Assembly (NCBI GenBank): GCA_947630345.1 | Contig: CANRHF010000004.1 | Coordinates: forward strand, 1-25,130 | From: an uncultured Oscillospiraceae bacterium | GTDB taxonomy: Bacteria; Bacillota; Clostridia; Oscillospirales; Oscillospiraceae | DNA length: 25,130 nt | Direction of reading: 5' to 3' | Shown here: positions 1 to 8,159 of the stretch, piece after piece | Layout of the letters: each line of letters starts with the position of its first letter | Position numbering within the stretch: the first letter of the stretch is position 1 | Translations under genes and position numbers: made by a program | The notes under the pieces: model-generated | What the model was told of the DNA's origin: nothing | What the model saw: only the letters and a program-made list of their open reading frames with translations | Databases searched by the model: none

Positions 1-295
1 CGGAGCGGACATACCCCATGGGCAGGCCCAGAAGATGGCCCGTGATGGCGGCGTGGGCGATGCCGGCGGTGGAGGTGCCCATCAGGACCTCCGCCTGGGG
101 ATATTTTTCCCGAATGAGGGACGCCAGTCCCTCCTCCACCCGGGTGCGGACCTGGGGGGCGGTGAGGGTCAGGCGGTTGTCGCAGTAGACCGGGCTTTTA
201 ATGCCGCTGGCCCAGGTGAAGGGCTCGTCCGGCCGGAAAAATACGGCCCCGATGCGCAGCAGATCCCGGGCAATGGCTTGTTTCAGCGCTTCCAT
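1..295 (-). CDS. pyrE: Orotate phosphoribosyltransferase, N-terminal part (cut by window edge)
   Basis: Orotate phosphoribosyltransferase joins orotate to PRPP to make orotidine 5'-phosphate, the fifth step of UMP synthesis. Only the first 98 codons are in the window. They read MEALKQAIARDLL at the start, then the family signatures FTWASGIKSPVYCDNR (about residues 26-41) and GTSTAGIAHA (about 73-82). The PRPP-binding loop lies outside. The ATG at 295 follows a strong AAGGAGGAG ribosome site. The gene begins 15 nt after the pyrF stop and is the last visible gene of the pyrimidine operon. The reading frame is open to the window edge, so nothing suggests damage. Confidence 0.93.
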   Translation of the reverse strand, partial: MEALKQAIARDLLRIGAVFFRPDEPFTWASGIKSPVYCDNRLTLTAPQVRTRVEEGLASLIREKYPQAEVLMGTSTAGIAHAAITGHLLGLPMGYVRS

Positions 296-310
296 ATGCT
301 CCTCCTTCAT

Positions 311-1009
311 TTAATCCACGAAATCCGCCACGCAGCGGCGGTATGCCTCTACCGGGTCCGGGGCGGCGGTGATGGGGCGGCCCACCACGATGTAGTCGCT
401 GCCCAGCTCCTTGGCCTTGGCGGGGGTAGTGACCCGGATCTGGTCTCCCACATCCCCGCCGGCGAACCGGACCCCGGGGGTGACGGTCAGAAATTCCTTC
501 CCACAGACCTCATGGACCTTCCCCGCCTCCAGCGGGGAGCAGACCACCCCGTCCAGGCCGGCGGCCTTGGCGTTGGCGGCGTAGTGGAGAACCACCTGCT
601 CCAGAGGCTCCCGGATCAGCAGCTCCTCCTCCATCCGCTCCTGGCCTGTGGAGGTCAGCTGGGTCACGGCGATCAGCATGGGCCGGGTGCCGTCAGGCCG
701 GGTCAGGCCCTCCAGCGCCGCCTCCATCATGGCCCGGGTGCCGGCAGCGTGGAGGTTGCACAGGTCCACGTCCAAACTGGACAGCACCGCCATGGCCTTC
801 TTCACGGTGTTGGGAATGTCATGGAGCTTCAGGTCCAGGAACAGCTTGTGCCCCCGTTCCTTCAGCTCCCGGACAATGGCGGGCCCCTCGGCGTAATAGA
901 GCTCCATGCCGATCTTCAAAAAGGGCCGTTCCTGAGAAAAACGGTCCAGAAATTCCAGGGTCTGCTTTCGCCCGGCGAAGTCGCAGGCGATGATCACGTC
1001 CTTGCCCAT
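311..1009 (-). CDS. pyrF: Orotidine 5'-phosphate decarboxylase
   Basis: Decarboxylates OMP to UMP, the last step of de novo pyrimidine synthesis, in the cytosol. The 232-residue length is normal for the bacterial enzyme. The catalytic Asp-x-Lys-x-x-Asp motif is visible in LFLDLKLHDIPNT (D59, K61, D64), the N-terminal strand carries IIACDF, and the phosphate-gripping end reads VGRPITAAPDP. The ATG at 1009 directly abuts the TAA of pyrD (no gap), with GGAGGC inside the pyrD end as ribosome site, so translation is probably coupled. It sits between pyrD and pyrE in the pyrimidine operon. I see no anomalies. Confidence 0.97.
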   Translation of the reverse strand: MGKDVIIACDFAGRKQTLEFLDRFSQERPFLKIGMELYYAEGPAIVRELKERGHKLFLDLKLHDIPNTVKKAMAVLSSLDVDLCNLHAAGTRAMMEAALEGLTRPDGTRPMLIAVTQLTSTGQERMEEELLIREPLEQVVLHYAANAKAAGLDGVVCSPLEAGKVHEVCGKEFLTVTPGVRFAGGDVGDQIRVTTPAKAKELGSDYIVVGRPITAAPDPVEAYRRCVADFVD

Positions 1010-1921
1010 TTAATGCGCGCCTCCGATCAGTTCCGACAAATGCTCTACCCCGTACTTTTCCATGGCCCGGGGCAGCTCCTCCACGATTTTTTTGCTGGCG
1101 AAGGGATCCACCAGGTTGGCGGCCCCCACCTCTACGGCGGTGGCCCCCGCCAGCATCAGCTCCAGCACGTCCTCCGCCGTACAGACGCCGCCCATGCCCA
1201 CGATGGGAATGGACACCGCTTCATAGACCTGGTAGATCATCCGCACCGCCACCGGCTTCACCGCCGGGCCGGACAGACCCCCGGTGCCGTTGGCCAGTAC
1301 CGGGCGGCGGCGCTTGAGATCAATCCGCATGGCAAGCAGGGTGTTGATCAAGCTGATGCCGTCGGCCCCCGCCTCCTGGCAAGCCCGGGCAATGGCGGCG
1401 ATATCCGTCACATTGGGGGACAGCTTCATAATGATGGGCCGCTTGGTGGCCCGGCGCACCGCTTTTGTTACCTGGGCAGCCAGCGCCGGGTCCGCGCCGA
1501 AGCTCATGCCGCCGCCGTGGACGTTGGGACAGCTGATGTTGACCTCCAGCCAGCCGATACCGGGCTGGTCCTCCAGCCGCCTGGCCACCTCGGCATATTC
1601 CGCCACGGAAAAACCGCTGATATTGGCCATCACCGGTTTATGAAATACCTGCCGCAGCTTAGGAAGCTCTTTCTCGATCACCGCCTCCACCCCGGGATTT
1701 TGCAGGCCCACGGAATTGAGCATCCCGGCGGCGGTCTCCGCGATGCGGGGGGTGGGATTGCCGAACCGGGGCTCCAAGGTGGTGCCTTTGAAGCTGAAGG
1801 AGCCCAGGCAGTTGATATCATACAATGCGGCAAACTCCCGGCCGTAGCCGAAGGTGCCGCTGGCGGGGATAACAGGGTTGTCCAGCTCCACGCCGCAGAG
1901 GGTCACTTTGGTATTTACCAT
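1010..1921 (-). CDS. pyrD: Dihydroorotate dehydrogenase B, catalytic subunit
   Basis: Oxidises dihydroorotate to orotate using FMN; class 1B enzymes pass the electrons through PyrK to NAD+. The product from ATG 1921 is 303 residues, typical for the class. The class-1 active-site cysteine is in EVNISCPNVHGGG (C131), the FMN phosphate region reads NGTGGLSGPAV and VGMGGV, and the N terminus LCGVELDNPVIPASGTFGYG is characteristic. The open frame extends further upstream, but that part lies inside pyrK in another frame; the ATG overlapping the pyrK stop by 7 nt is the natural start. The partner pyrK next door supports class 1B rather than 1A. Confidence 0.96.
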   Translation of the reverse strand: MVNTKVTLCGVELDNPVIPASGTFGYGREFAALYDINCLGSFSFKGTTLEPRFGNPTPRIAETAAGMLNSVGLQNPGVEAVIEKELPKLRQVFHKPVMANISGFSVAEYAEVARRLEDQPGIGWLEVNISCPNVHGGGMSFGADPALAAQVTKAVRRATKRPIIMKLSPNVTDIAAIARACQEAGADGISLINTLLAMRIDLKRRRPVLANGTGGLSGPAVKPVAVRMIYQVYEAVSIPIVGMGGVCTAEDVLELMLAGATAVEVGAANLVDPFASKKIVEELPRAMEKYGVEHLSELIGGAH

Positions 1922-2646
1922 AAGATCTCGCCCCTTTCCAGCACCGGGCCGTCCTTGCAGATCCGCTTGGGGCCGCTTTTCGTCTGGCAGGTGCAGCCCA
2001 TACAGGCCCCGAAGCCGCAGCCCATCCGCTCCTCCAGGCTGAACTGGCCCTCTCCCACCGCCACGGCGTTCACGGCCCGGAGCATGGGCATGGGGCCGCA
2101 GGCGTAGAGGTAGGTGTATTCCAGTCCCGGCAGGGCCTGGGTGACCAAGCCCTTTTGTCCGGCGGTGCCGTCGTCGGTCATCAGGATCACCCTGGCCCCC
2201 AGGGCACGAAATTCCTCTACATAGAACACATCCGCCTGATTTTGAAAGCCCAGCACCACGGTGCAGGCCTTCCCCGCCGCCGTCAATCGCCTGCACAGGC
2301 CGTACAGGGGCGGCACGCCCACGCCGCCACCGATCAGCAAGGGACGGGGCCCGGATTTTTCCAGATCATAGCCGTTTCCCAGGCCCGTCAGCAGATCCAG
2401 GGTCTGTCCCGGCGCCATGCGGCTCAGATCCCCGGTGCCCAAACCCACCACTTTGTAGATCAGGGTCAGGGTTTCACCATCCCAGTCGCAGACGGAGATG
2501 GGGCGGCGGAGAAACCGCCCGGGAATCTGGATATTGACGAATTGCCCCGGATTTTGGATGGCCCCCGTGGGGCCGGACAGGACCATCCGGTATACCTGCC
2601 GGGCCAGGGGCCGGTTTTCCAGGATCGTGTAGATCGCCTGCTCCAT
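1915..2646 (-). CDS. pyrK: Dihydroorotate dehydrogenase B, electron-transfer subunit
   Basis: Iron-sulfur flavoprotein that links PyrD to NAD+. The 243-residue protein has a ferredoxin-reductase-type FAD domain (RRPISVCD at about 48-54), an NAD-binding segment (LLIGGGVGVPPLYGL, about 103-117) and a C-terminal 2Fe-2S motif with C210, C215, C218 and C230 (C220 is an extra cysteine in the motif). All expected ligands are present. The ATG at 2646 is preceded by AAGGAGGG located between the carB stop and pyrK. The gap to carB is 9 nt, and the gene end overlaps the pyrD start by 7 nt. This is the standard pyrK-pyrD arrangement of Firmicutes. Confidence 0.96.
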   Translation of the reverse strand: MEQAIYTILENRPLARQVYRMVLSGPTGAIQNPGQFVNIQIPGRFLRRPISVCDWDGETLTLIYKVVGLGTGDLSRMAPGQTLDLLTGLGNGYDLEKSGPRPLLIGGGVGVPPLYGLCRRLTAAGKACTVVLGFQNQADVFYVEEFRALGARVILMTDDGTAGQKGLVTQALPGLEYTYLYACGPMPMLRAVNAVAVGEGQFSLEERMGCGFGACMGCTCQTKSGPKRICKDGPVLERGEILW

Positions 2647-2655
2647 GGTCCCTCC

Positions 2656-3936
2656 TTACCCGTCGATGGTGGAAATGCCCAGGGTGGTCTCCTCCAGCAC
2701 ATCCAGCAGCACCCGGACCGTGTCCAGGGAGGTGAAGACGTTGACATTGTTTTCCACGGCGCACTGGCGGATCTCGTGGCCGTCGGACAGAACGTCCGAT
2801 TGGCGCACGTCCCGGGTGTTGATGACGTAGGTCACATAGCCGCCCCGGATGGCCTCCAAAATCTCGTCGCTGCCGTCCTTCAATTTGAGCAGCACATGGG
2901 TGCGGATGCCGTTGGCCTTCAGCATTTTTCCGGTGCCCTCGGTGGCCATGATGTTGAAGCCCATGTTGTAGAACCGGCGAATCAGGGGCAGAGCCTCCTG
3001 CTTGTCCTGGTCGGCAATGGTGGCGAAGACCGTGCCGTAGTTCATCATGCTCATGCCCGAGGCCTGGAGGGCCTTGAACAGGGCCCGGGTCAGGGTCTTG
3101 TCGTAGCCAATGGCCTCGCCGGTGGACTTCATTTCCGGGGACAGATAGGTGTCCAGGCCGTTGAGCTTGGAGAAGGAGAAGGCCGGGACCTTGACGTACC
3201 AGCGCTTTTTCTCCTCCGGGTAAAGGGCGAAAATGCCCTGCTCCTTTAGGGACTTGCCCAAAATCACCAGGGTGGCGATATCCGCCAGGGAGTAGCCCGT
3301 GGATTTGGACAGGAAGGGCACCGTCCGGGAGGACCGGGGGTTGACCTCGATGATATACACCCGGTTCTGCCGGTCCACGATAAACTGAATGTTGTAAAGG
3401 CCCACGATGCCGATGCCCAGGCCCAGCTGCTTGGCGTAGCTGAGGATGGTGCCCTTGACCTCCTGGGACACGCTGAAGGTGGGATAGACGCTGATGGAGT
3501 CGCCGCTGTGGATGCCAGTCCGCTCCACCAGCTCCATAATGCCGGGCACGAACACGTCCACCCCGTCGCAGATGGCGTCCACCTCCAGCTCCTTGCCGAT
3601 GATATACTTGTCCACCAGCACGGGCTTGTCCTCGTCGATCTCCACGGCGGTTTTCAGGTAGTGGCGCAGCTGCTCCTCGTCGGCTACGATCTGCATGGCC
3701 CGTCCGCCCAGAACGAAGGAGGGACGCACCAGCACGGGGTAGCCGATCTCCTGGGCGGCCTGGACCCCGTCCTCGATATTGGTGACGGCCCGGCCCCTGG
3801 GCTGGGGAATGCCCAGCTTCTTCAGAACCTTTTCAAATGCGTCCCGGTTCTCCGCCCGCTCGATGGCGTCGCAGTCGGTGCCGATGATCTTCACGCTCCG
3901 CCAGATTGATGGCGGTCTGGCCGCCCAGGGAGGCAA
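2656..3936 (-). CDS. carB: carB 3' fragment, possible internal restart at TTG
   Basis: The downstream frame opens at a TTG (3936) with GGAGGG 5 nt upstream, which could allow re-initiation. The first 15 codons are out-of-frame carB sequence; authentic CarB resumes at VKIIGTD. It contains the second ATP-grasp (NPRSSRTVPFLSKSTG) and the C-terminal MGS-like allosteric domain ending in GISTIDG. Whether it is ever translated separately cannot be told from sequence, and it lacks the first part of the second pre-ATP-grasp fold. I treat it as the tail of the broken gene. Confidence 0.45.
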   Translation of the reverse strand: MPPWAARPPSIWRSVKIIGTDCDAIERAENRDAFEKVLKKLGIPQPRGRAVTNIEDGVQAAQEIGYPVLVRPSFVLGGRAMQIVADEEQLRHYLKTAVEIDEDKPVLVDKYIIGKELEVDAICDGVDVFVPGIMELVERTGIHSGDSISVYPTFSVSQEVKGTILSYAKQLGLGIGIVGLYNIQFIVDRQNRVYIIEVNPRSSRTVPFLSKSTGYSLADIATLVILGKSLKEQGIFALYPEEKKRWYVKVPAFSFSKLNGLDTYLSPEMKSTGEAIGYDKTLTRALFKALQASGMSMMNYGTVFATIADQDKQEALPLIRRFYNMGFNIMATEGTGKMLKANGIRTHVLLKLKDGSDEILEAIRGGYVTYVINTRDVRQSDVLSDGHEIRQCAVENNVNVFTSLDTVRVLLDVLEETTLGISTIDG

Positions 3937-5818
3937 TGACGCCCTCCGGCTTTTCCCGCAGGAGGATGTTCATCACATCCTCCACAAACAGCGGCTCAAA
4001 ATAGAGCTTGTCGGAGCAGGTGTAGTCGGTGGAGACAGTCTCCGGGTTGTTGTTGATGATGATGGCCTCGTAGCCCGCCGCCTTGATGGTCTTCACCGCG
4101 TGGACGGTGGAATAGTCAAACTCCACGCCCTGGCCAATGCGGATGGGCCCGGAGCCCAGCACCACGATCTTTTTCTTTTCCGAGATGACGGACTCGTTTT
4201 CCGTCTCATAGGTGGAGTAAAAATAGGGAACGTAGCTGTCAAACTCGGAGGCGCAGGTGTCGATCATCTTGTAAACCGGCAGCATCTGTTTTTCCACCCG
4301 GAGGTTATACACCTCCAGCTCCGTCCAGCCCCAGAGGTGGGCGATGGCGGCGTCGCAGAAGCCCATGCGCTTAGCGTCGTACAGGACCTCCAGATCTCCG
4401 GGGGCCTCCCGGACCTTCCCCTCCATGGCGACGATGTTGCGGATCTTCTCCAAAAACAGCATGTCGATTTTGGTGATGTCGCAGATTCGGCCAATGTCCT
4501 CCCCCCGGCGCATCAGGGCGGCGATGGCGAAGAGCCGGTCGTCCCGCCCCTCGGCAATGTAGGAAAGGAGCCGGTCCTCGTCCCAGGCGTCGAATTTCTT
4601 CATATACAGGTGATTCACACCGATCTCCAGGGAACGGATCGCCTTCAAAAGGCTTTCCTCCAGAGTCCTGCCCACGCTCATCACCTCGCCGGTGGCCTTC
4701 ATCTGGGTGGAGAGGCGGTTGTCGGCGGTGGCGAATTTGTCAAAGGGGAACCGGGGCATTTTCGTCACCACATAGTCCAGGGCCGGCTCAAAGGAGGCGG
4801 GGGTGTTGGCCAGTTGGATCTCGTCCAGCGTCATGCCCACCGCGATCTTGGCGGAGACCCGGGCGATGGGGTAGCCGCTGGCCTTGGAGGCCAGGGCCGA
4901 GGACCGGGACACCCGGGGGTTGACCTCGATGACGTAATACCGGAAGGACAGAGGGTCCAGGGCGAACTGGACGTTGCAGCCGCCCTCGATCTTCAGGGCC
5001 CGGATGATCCGCAGGGCGCTGTCCCGGAGCATATGGTACTCCTTATTGGTCAGGGTCTGGGAGGGGCATACCACCACAGAATCGCCGGTGTGGATGCCCA
5101 CCGGGTCCACATTTTCCATATTGCAGATGGTGATGGCGGTGTCGTTGGCGTCCCGCATCACCTCGTATTCGATTTCCTTGTAGCCCCGGATGCTCTTCTC
5201 CACCAGCACCTGGTGGACCGGAGAGAGCTTTAAGCCGTTTTTCAGCAGGGTCCGGCACTCCTCCTCGTTGTCGGCGAAGCCGCCGCCGGTGCCGCCCAGG
5301 GTAAAGGCCGGCCGCAGCACCACCGGATAGCCGATCCGGGCCGCCACCTGGACGCCCTCCTCAATCGTGGAGCAGATATCGGAGGGCAGCACCGGCTCCC
5401 CCAGCTCCAGGCACAGGGCCTTAAACTGCTCCCGGTCCTCCGCCTGCTCGATGCTTCTGCTTCTGGTGCCCAGCAGCTCGGCGCGGCACTCCCGCAGGAC
5501 CCCCTTCTTCTCCAGCTGCATCGCCAGATTCAGTCCGGTCTGGCCGCCGATGCCGGGAACGATAGCGTCGGGCCGCTCATAGCGGATGATCTTGGCCACA
5601 TATTCCAACGTCAGGGGCTCCATGTACACCTTGTCCGCGATGGAGGTGTCCGTCATGATGGTGGCGGGGTTGGAGTTGCACAAGACCACCTCGTAGCCCT
5701 CCTCCTTCAGCGCCAGACAGGCCTGGGTCCCGGCGTAGTCAAACTCCGCCGCCTGGCCAATGACGATGGGGCCGGAGCCGATCACTAGGATCTTCTTTAA
5801 ATCAGTTCTTTTCGGCAT
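3833..5818 (-). CDS. carB: carB 5' fragment as it would be translated (661 aa)
   Basis: If the lesion is real, translation from ATG 5818 gives the first 641 authentic residues, then about 20 frame-shifted ones after NLAE and a stop at 3833. The product keeps the whole N-terminal synthetase half (pre-ATP-grasp GSGPIVIGQAAEFDYAG near residue 14, then the carboxyphosphate ATP-grasp) and breaks inside the pre-ATP-grasp fold of the second half. It would lack the carbamate kinase site and the allosteric domain. This is not the domain boundary at which archaeal or Aquifex CarB proteins are naturally divided, so independent function of this fragment looks unlikely. Confidence 0.6.
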   Translation of the reverse strand: MPKRTDLKKILVIGSGPIVIGQAAEFDYAGTQACLALKEEGYEVVLCNSNPATIMTDTSIADKVYMEPLTLEYVAKIIRYERPDAIVPGIGGQTGLNLAMQLEKKGVLRECRAELLGTRSRSIEQAEDREQFKALCLELGEPVLPSDICSTIEEGVQVAARIGYPVVLRPAFTLGGTGGGFADNEEECRTLLKNGLKLSPVHQVLVEKSIRGYKEIEYEVMRDANDTAITICNMENVDPVGIHTGDSVVVCPSQTLTNKEYHMLRDSALRIIRALKIEGGCNVQFALDPLSFRYYVIEVNPRVSRSSALASKASGYPIARVSAKIAVGMTLDEIQLANTPASFEPALDYVVTKMPRFPFDKFATADNRLSTQMKATGEVMSVGRTLEESLLKAIRSLEIGVNHLYMKKFDAWDEDRLLSYIAEGRDDRLFAIAALMRRGEDIGRICDITKIDMLFLEKIRNIVAMEGKVREAPGDLEVLYDAKRMGFCDAAIAHLWGWTELEVYNLRVEKQMLPVYKMIDTCASEFDSYVPYFYSTYETENESVISEKKKIVVLGSGPIRIGQGVEFDYSTVHAVKTIKAAGYEAIIINNNPETVSTDYTCSDKLYFEPLFVEDVMNILLREKPEGVIASLGGQTAINLAEREDHRHRLRRHRAGGEPGRI

Positions 5819-6905
5819 GGCGCTTCTCCTCTTTCATCATGGCAATGAAGCGGTCAAACAGGTGGCCGCTGTCCTGGGGTCCGGGGGCGCTCTCCGGATG
5901 GTACTGGACGCTGAACACCCGGTCCTGGGGGCATTCCACCCCCTCCACGGTATTGTCCAGAATGTTCAAATGGGTCAGCGTCAGATCCGTATCTTTCAGG
6001 CTCTCCGGGTCCACGGCGTAGCTGTGGTTCTGGGAGGTGATCTCGATTTTTCCGGTGCGCAGGTCCTTGACCGGGTGGTTGCCGCCCCGGTGGCCGAATT
6101 TCAGCTTGTAGGTCTTGGCGCCATAGGCCAGGGAAATGATCTGGTGGCCCAGGCAGATGCCAAAAATGGGGTACTTCCCCTTAAGCTGCTGCACCAGCTC
6201 GATGACGCAGCCCACGTCCTCCGGATTTCCCGGACCGTTGGACAGGAAGATCCCGTCGGGCCGCATCCGCTCCACCTCCTGGGCGGTGATGGTGTAGGGC
6301 ACAATGGTCACGTTGCAGCCCCGGGCGTTGAGAGATCGGATGATATTTAATTTAATTCCACAGTCCACCGCCACCACATTGTACTGGGCGTTGGCCGTCC
6401 GGGAGTACCAGCGCTTCGCGCAGCTGACCTGGCTGACCACATCCCCGGGGATCTGGGTCTCCTCCAGGATCCGCAGCGCCTCCTCCTTGGGGGTGTCGAT
6501 TCCGGTCAGCAGGGCCTTCCGGCTGCCGTAGTCCCGGATGCTCCGGGCCAGCTTTCGGGTATCGATGCCGGAGATGCCGGGGATCCGGTACTCATCCAGC
6601 ACCTCCCCCAGGGTTTTGGTGTAGCGGAAGTTGGAGGGAAAGTCGTTGTACTCCCGCACCGCCAGGGCCCCGATGGTAGGGACTCTGGTTTCGTAGTCCT
6701 CGTCGGCCACCCCGTAGTTGCCGATAAGGGGGTAGGTCATCACCACCATCTGGCAGGTATAGGAGGGGTCGGAGACGATCTCCTGATAGCCTACCATGGA
6801 GGTGTTAAATACGATCTCGCACACCCGGTCACCCTGGGCGCCGAAGCCGATACCGGGATATTCGCTCCCGTCCTCCAAGACGATCTTCCGGTCTAACTTA
6901 GCCAT
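5802..6905 (-). CDS. carA: Carbamoyl-phosphate synthase small (glutaminase) subunit
   Basis: Hydrolyses glutamine and channels the ammonia to CarB. The product from ATG 6905 is 367 residues. The N-terminal small-subunit domain (IVLEDGSEYPGIGFGAQG, then FNTSMVGYQEIVSDPSY) is followed by a class I glutamine amidotransferase with nucleophile C251 in GICLGHQ, and H336 and E338 in QYHPES. ATG 6905 was chosen over an upstream in-frame start because AAGGAGG sits 9 nt before it and family proteins begin here. The gene overlaps the end of pyrC by 13 nt and the start of carB by 17 nt, so the three are translated together. The subunit is intact even though its partner carB is interrupted. Confidence 0.96.
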   Translation of the reverse strand: MAKLDRKIVLEDGSEYPGIGFGAQGDRVCEIVFNTSMVGYQEIVSDPSYTCQMVVMTYPLIGNYGVADEDYETRVPTIGALAVREYNDFPSNFRYTKTLGEVLDEYRIPGISGIDTRKLARSIRDYGSRKALLTGIDTPKEEALRILEETQIPGDVVSQVSCAKRWYSRTANAQYNVVAVDCGIKLNIIRSLNARGCNVTIVPYTITAQEVERMRPDGIFLSNGPGNPEDVGCVIELVQQLKGKYPIFGICLGHQIISLAYGAKTYKLKFGHRGGNHPVKDLRTGKIEITSQNHSYAVDPESLKDTDLTLTHLNILDNTVEGVECPQDRVFSVQYHPESAPGPQDSGHLFDRFIAMMKEEKRHAEKN

Positions 6906-8107
6906 ACGATTTTTCCTCCTTGAATGGTGGCCAGGCACTTGCCGTATACCTTCCAGCCGGCGAATGGGGTGCTGCGCCCCAGGCTGGCGAACTGCTTGGG
7001 ATCGACCTCATAAGGGCTGTCCAAATCCCAGACGCAGTAGTCGCCCTGGGTCTCCAGGCCGAAGCGCCGCCTGGGCGCGGTGGTCAAAGCGTCCAGGACC
7101 CGTTCCAGGGGCGCCAGCCCCGGCAGGACCAGCCGGGTAAATAGCACCGGGAAGGCGGTCTCCAGCCCCACGACGCCCATCAGGCTCCCTCTTAATCCCT
7201 TGGACTTTTCCTCTGCGCTGTGGGGGGCGTGGTCCGTGGCGATGATGTCCACCGTACCGTCTCGTAGACCCTCCACCAGCGCCTCCCGGTCCGCCCGGTC
7301 CCGGAGGGGGGGATTCATTTTGAACCGGCCATCCTCCTCCAGATCGTCCTGGCACAGGGTCAGGTAGTGGGGCGCGGTCTCGCAGGTCACATCCACCCCG
7401 CTTTTCTTGGCCTGGCGGATCAGCTCCACGCTCTGCCGGGTGGAGACGTGGCAGACGTGGTAGGCGCAGCCGGTCTTGGCCGCCAGCTCCAGGTCCCGGG
7501 CGATGGGGCCCCACTCGCTCTCGGCGCAGATGCCGGGATGATTGTGGGCGGCGGCGTAAGGGCCGTCATGGATGTAGCCGCCCCGAAGCAGGGCGTTGTC
7601 CTCGCAGTGGGCGACGATCATTTTACCCAGGGCCTTGGCGCGCTCCATGGCTTGGCGCATTTGCTCCCGGCTCTGAACGCCCTTGCCGTCGTCGGAAAAG
7701 CCCACCACATAGGGGGCCATGGCCTCCATATCCGAGAGGACCTTGCCCTTTTCCCCTCTTGTGATGGCCCCGTAGGGATGAACCCCGATCACCGCGTCCC
7801 GCCGGATGGCGGACAACTCCTGTTCCAGATTCTCCAGGCAGTCCGGCACGGGGTCCAGATTGGGCATGGGGCACACGTCGGTGTACCCGCCCCGGGCCGC
7901 CGCCCGGGTCCCGGAGGCAATGGTCTCCTTATAAGAAAAACCCGGCTCTCGCAAATGCACATGCACATCGCAAAAGCCGGGAAAAACAAAACTACGGGCG
8001 AGGTCCAACCGCGCCCCCAAAATACCAACACTGCCAGCGGGCAACTCCCTGCCGAACTGGCTGGAAAGACCACGGAATCGCTGAAAAACCATCGACCGGT
8101 CCTGCAT
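6893..8107 (-). CDS. pyrC: Dihydroorotase
   Basis: Zinc amidohydrolase that cyclises carbamoyl aspartate to dihydroorotate. From ATG 8107 the product is 404 residues. Metal ligands of class I dihydroorotases are visible: HVHLREPG (H49, H51), GFSDDGKG (D139/D140), VAHCED (H167), YHVCHVS (H217/H220) and ATDHAPH (D292). The C terminus returns to the beta-sandwich (GWKVYGKCLATIQGGKIVW). ATG 8107 has GGGAGGGG at 8110-8117; an in-frame upstream ATG (8159-8161) overlaps the -10 box and so cannot be in the message. The 40 residues before the HxH motif do not resemble the usual first strands, and the protein is slightly short for the family. First gene of the operon. Confidence 0.93.
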   Translation of the reverse strand: MQDRSMVFQRFRGLSSQFGRELPAGSVGILGARLDLARSFVFPGFCDVHVHLREPGFSYKETIASGTRAAARGGYTDVCPMPNLDPVPDCLENLEQELSAIRRDAVIGVHPYGAITRGEKGKVLSDMEAMAPYVVGFSDDGKGVQSREQMRQAMERAKALGKMIVAHCEDNALLRGGYIHDGPYAAAHNHPGICAESEWGPIARDLELAAKTGCAYHVCHVSTRQSVELIRQAKKSGVDVTCETAPHYLTLCQDDLEEDGRFKMNPPLRDRADREALVEGLRDGTVDIIATDHAPHSAEEKSKGLRGSLMGVVGLETAFPVLFTRLVLPGLAPLERVLDALTTAPRRRFGLETQGDYCVWDLDSPYEVDPKQFASLGRSTPFAGWKVYGKCLATIQGGKIVWLS

Positions 8108-8109
8108 AG

Positions 8110-8141
8110 CCCCTCCCTGGAACCCGCCGCCTTTTGGGCGG
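8110..8141 (-). promoter_or_regulatory. pyrC leader: small hairpin and ribosome site
   Basis: The predicted 5' leader is only about 46 nt. It contains a 5-bp hairpin (CCGCC-CAAAA-GGCGG, 8127-8141), followed 9 nt later by the GGGAGGGG ribosome site (8110-8117). There is no room for a PyrR-type antiterminator/terminator pair and no terminator-like U-run. The hairpin itself is seen directly; any role in control of the operon is speculation. Confidence 0.4.
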
Positions 8142-8159
8142 TTGTACTCATTGCGGCAC

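Larger units (their letters stand above)
2656..5818 (-). pseudogene. carB: Carbamoyl-phosphate synthase large subunit, frameshifted
   Basis: CarB makes carbamoyl phosphate from bicarbonate, ATP and glutamine-derived ammonia for pyrimidines and arginine. The gene is readable end to end but in two frames. Frame one (5818 down to about 3896, 641 codons) holds the first ATP-grasp half, the oligomerisation region and the start of the second half up to GGQTAINLAE. Frame two resumes at VKIIGTDCDAIERAENRD (from 3894) and runs 412 residues to TAA at 2656, covering the second ATP-grasp and the allosteric domain. Family members have about seven residues between the LA and the V(K/P)xIGT strand; here only 4 nt remain, so about 17 nt are missing. 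Restoring them gives about 1059 residues, the usual size. It overlaps carA by 17 nt. It may be a true mutation or an assembly error. Confidence 0.85.

Noticed and set aside
35..2107. 690-codon open frame on the plus strand over pyrF, pyrD and pyrK
   Set aside because: It is antisense to three well recognised genes, has the Gly/His/Gln/Leu-rich composition of a GC-driven shadow, and has no family motif.
3890..3900. Programmed ribosomal frameshift as the explanation for split carB
   Set aside because: No slippery heptamer or stop-associated signal is present at the junction, and residues are missing there, which frameshifting cannot supply.
3779..5233. 484-codon plus-strand frame opposite carB
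   Set aside because: Composition is a shadow of carB; no recognisable domain and no promoter or ribosome site.
3833..5818. Natural two-gene CarB as in some archaea and Aquifex
   Set aside because: Those splits lie between domains; this one falls inside the second pre-ATP-grasp fold and removes conserved residues.
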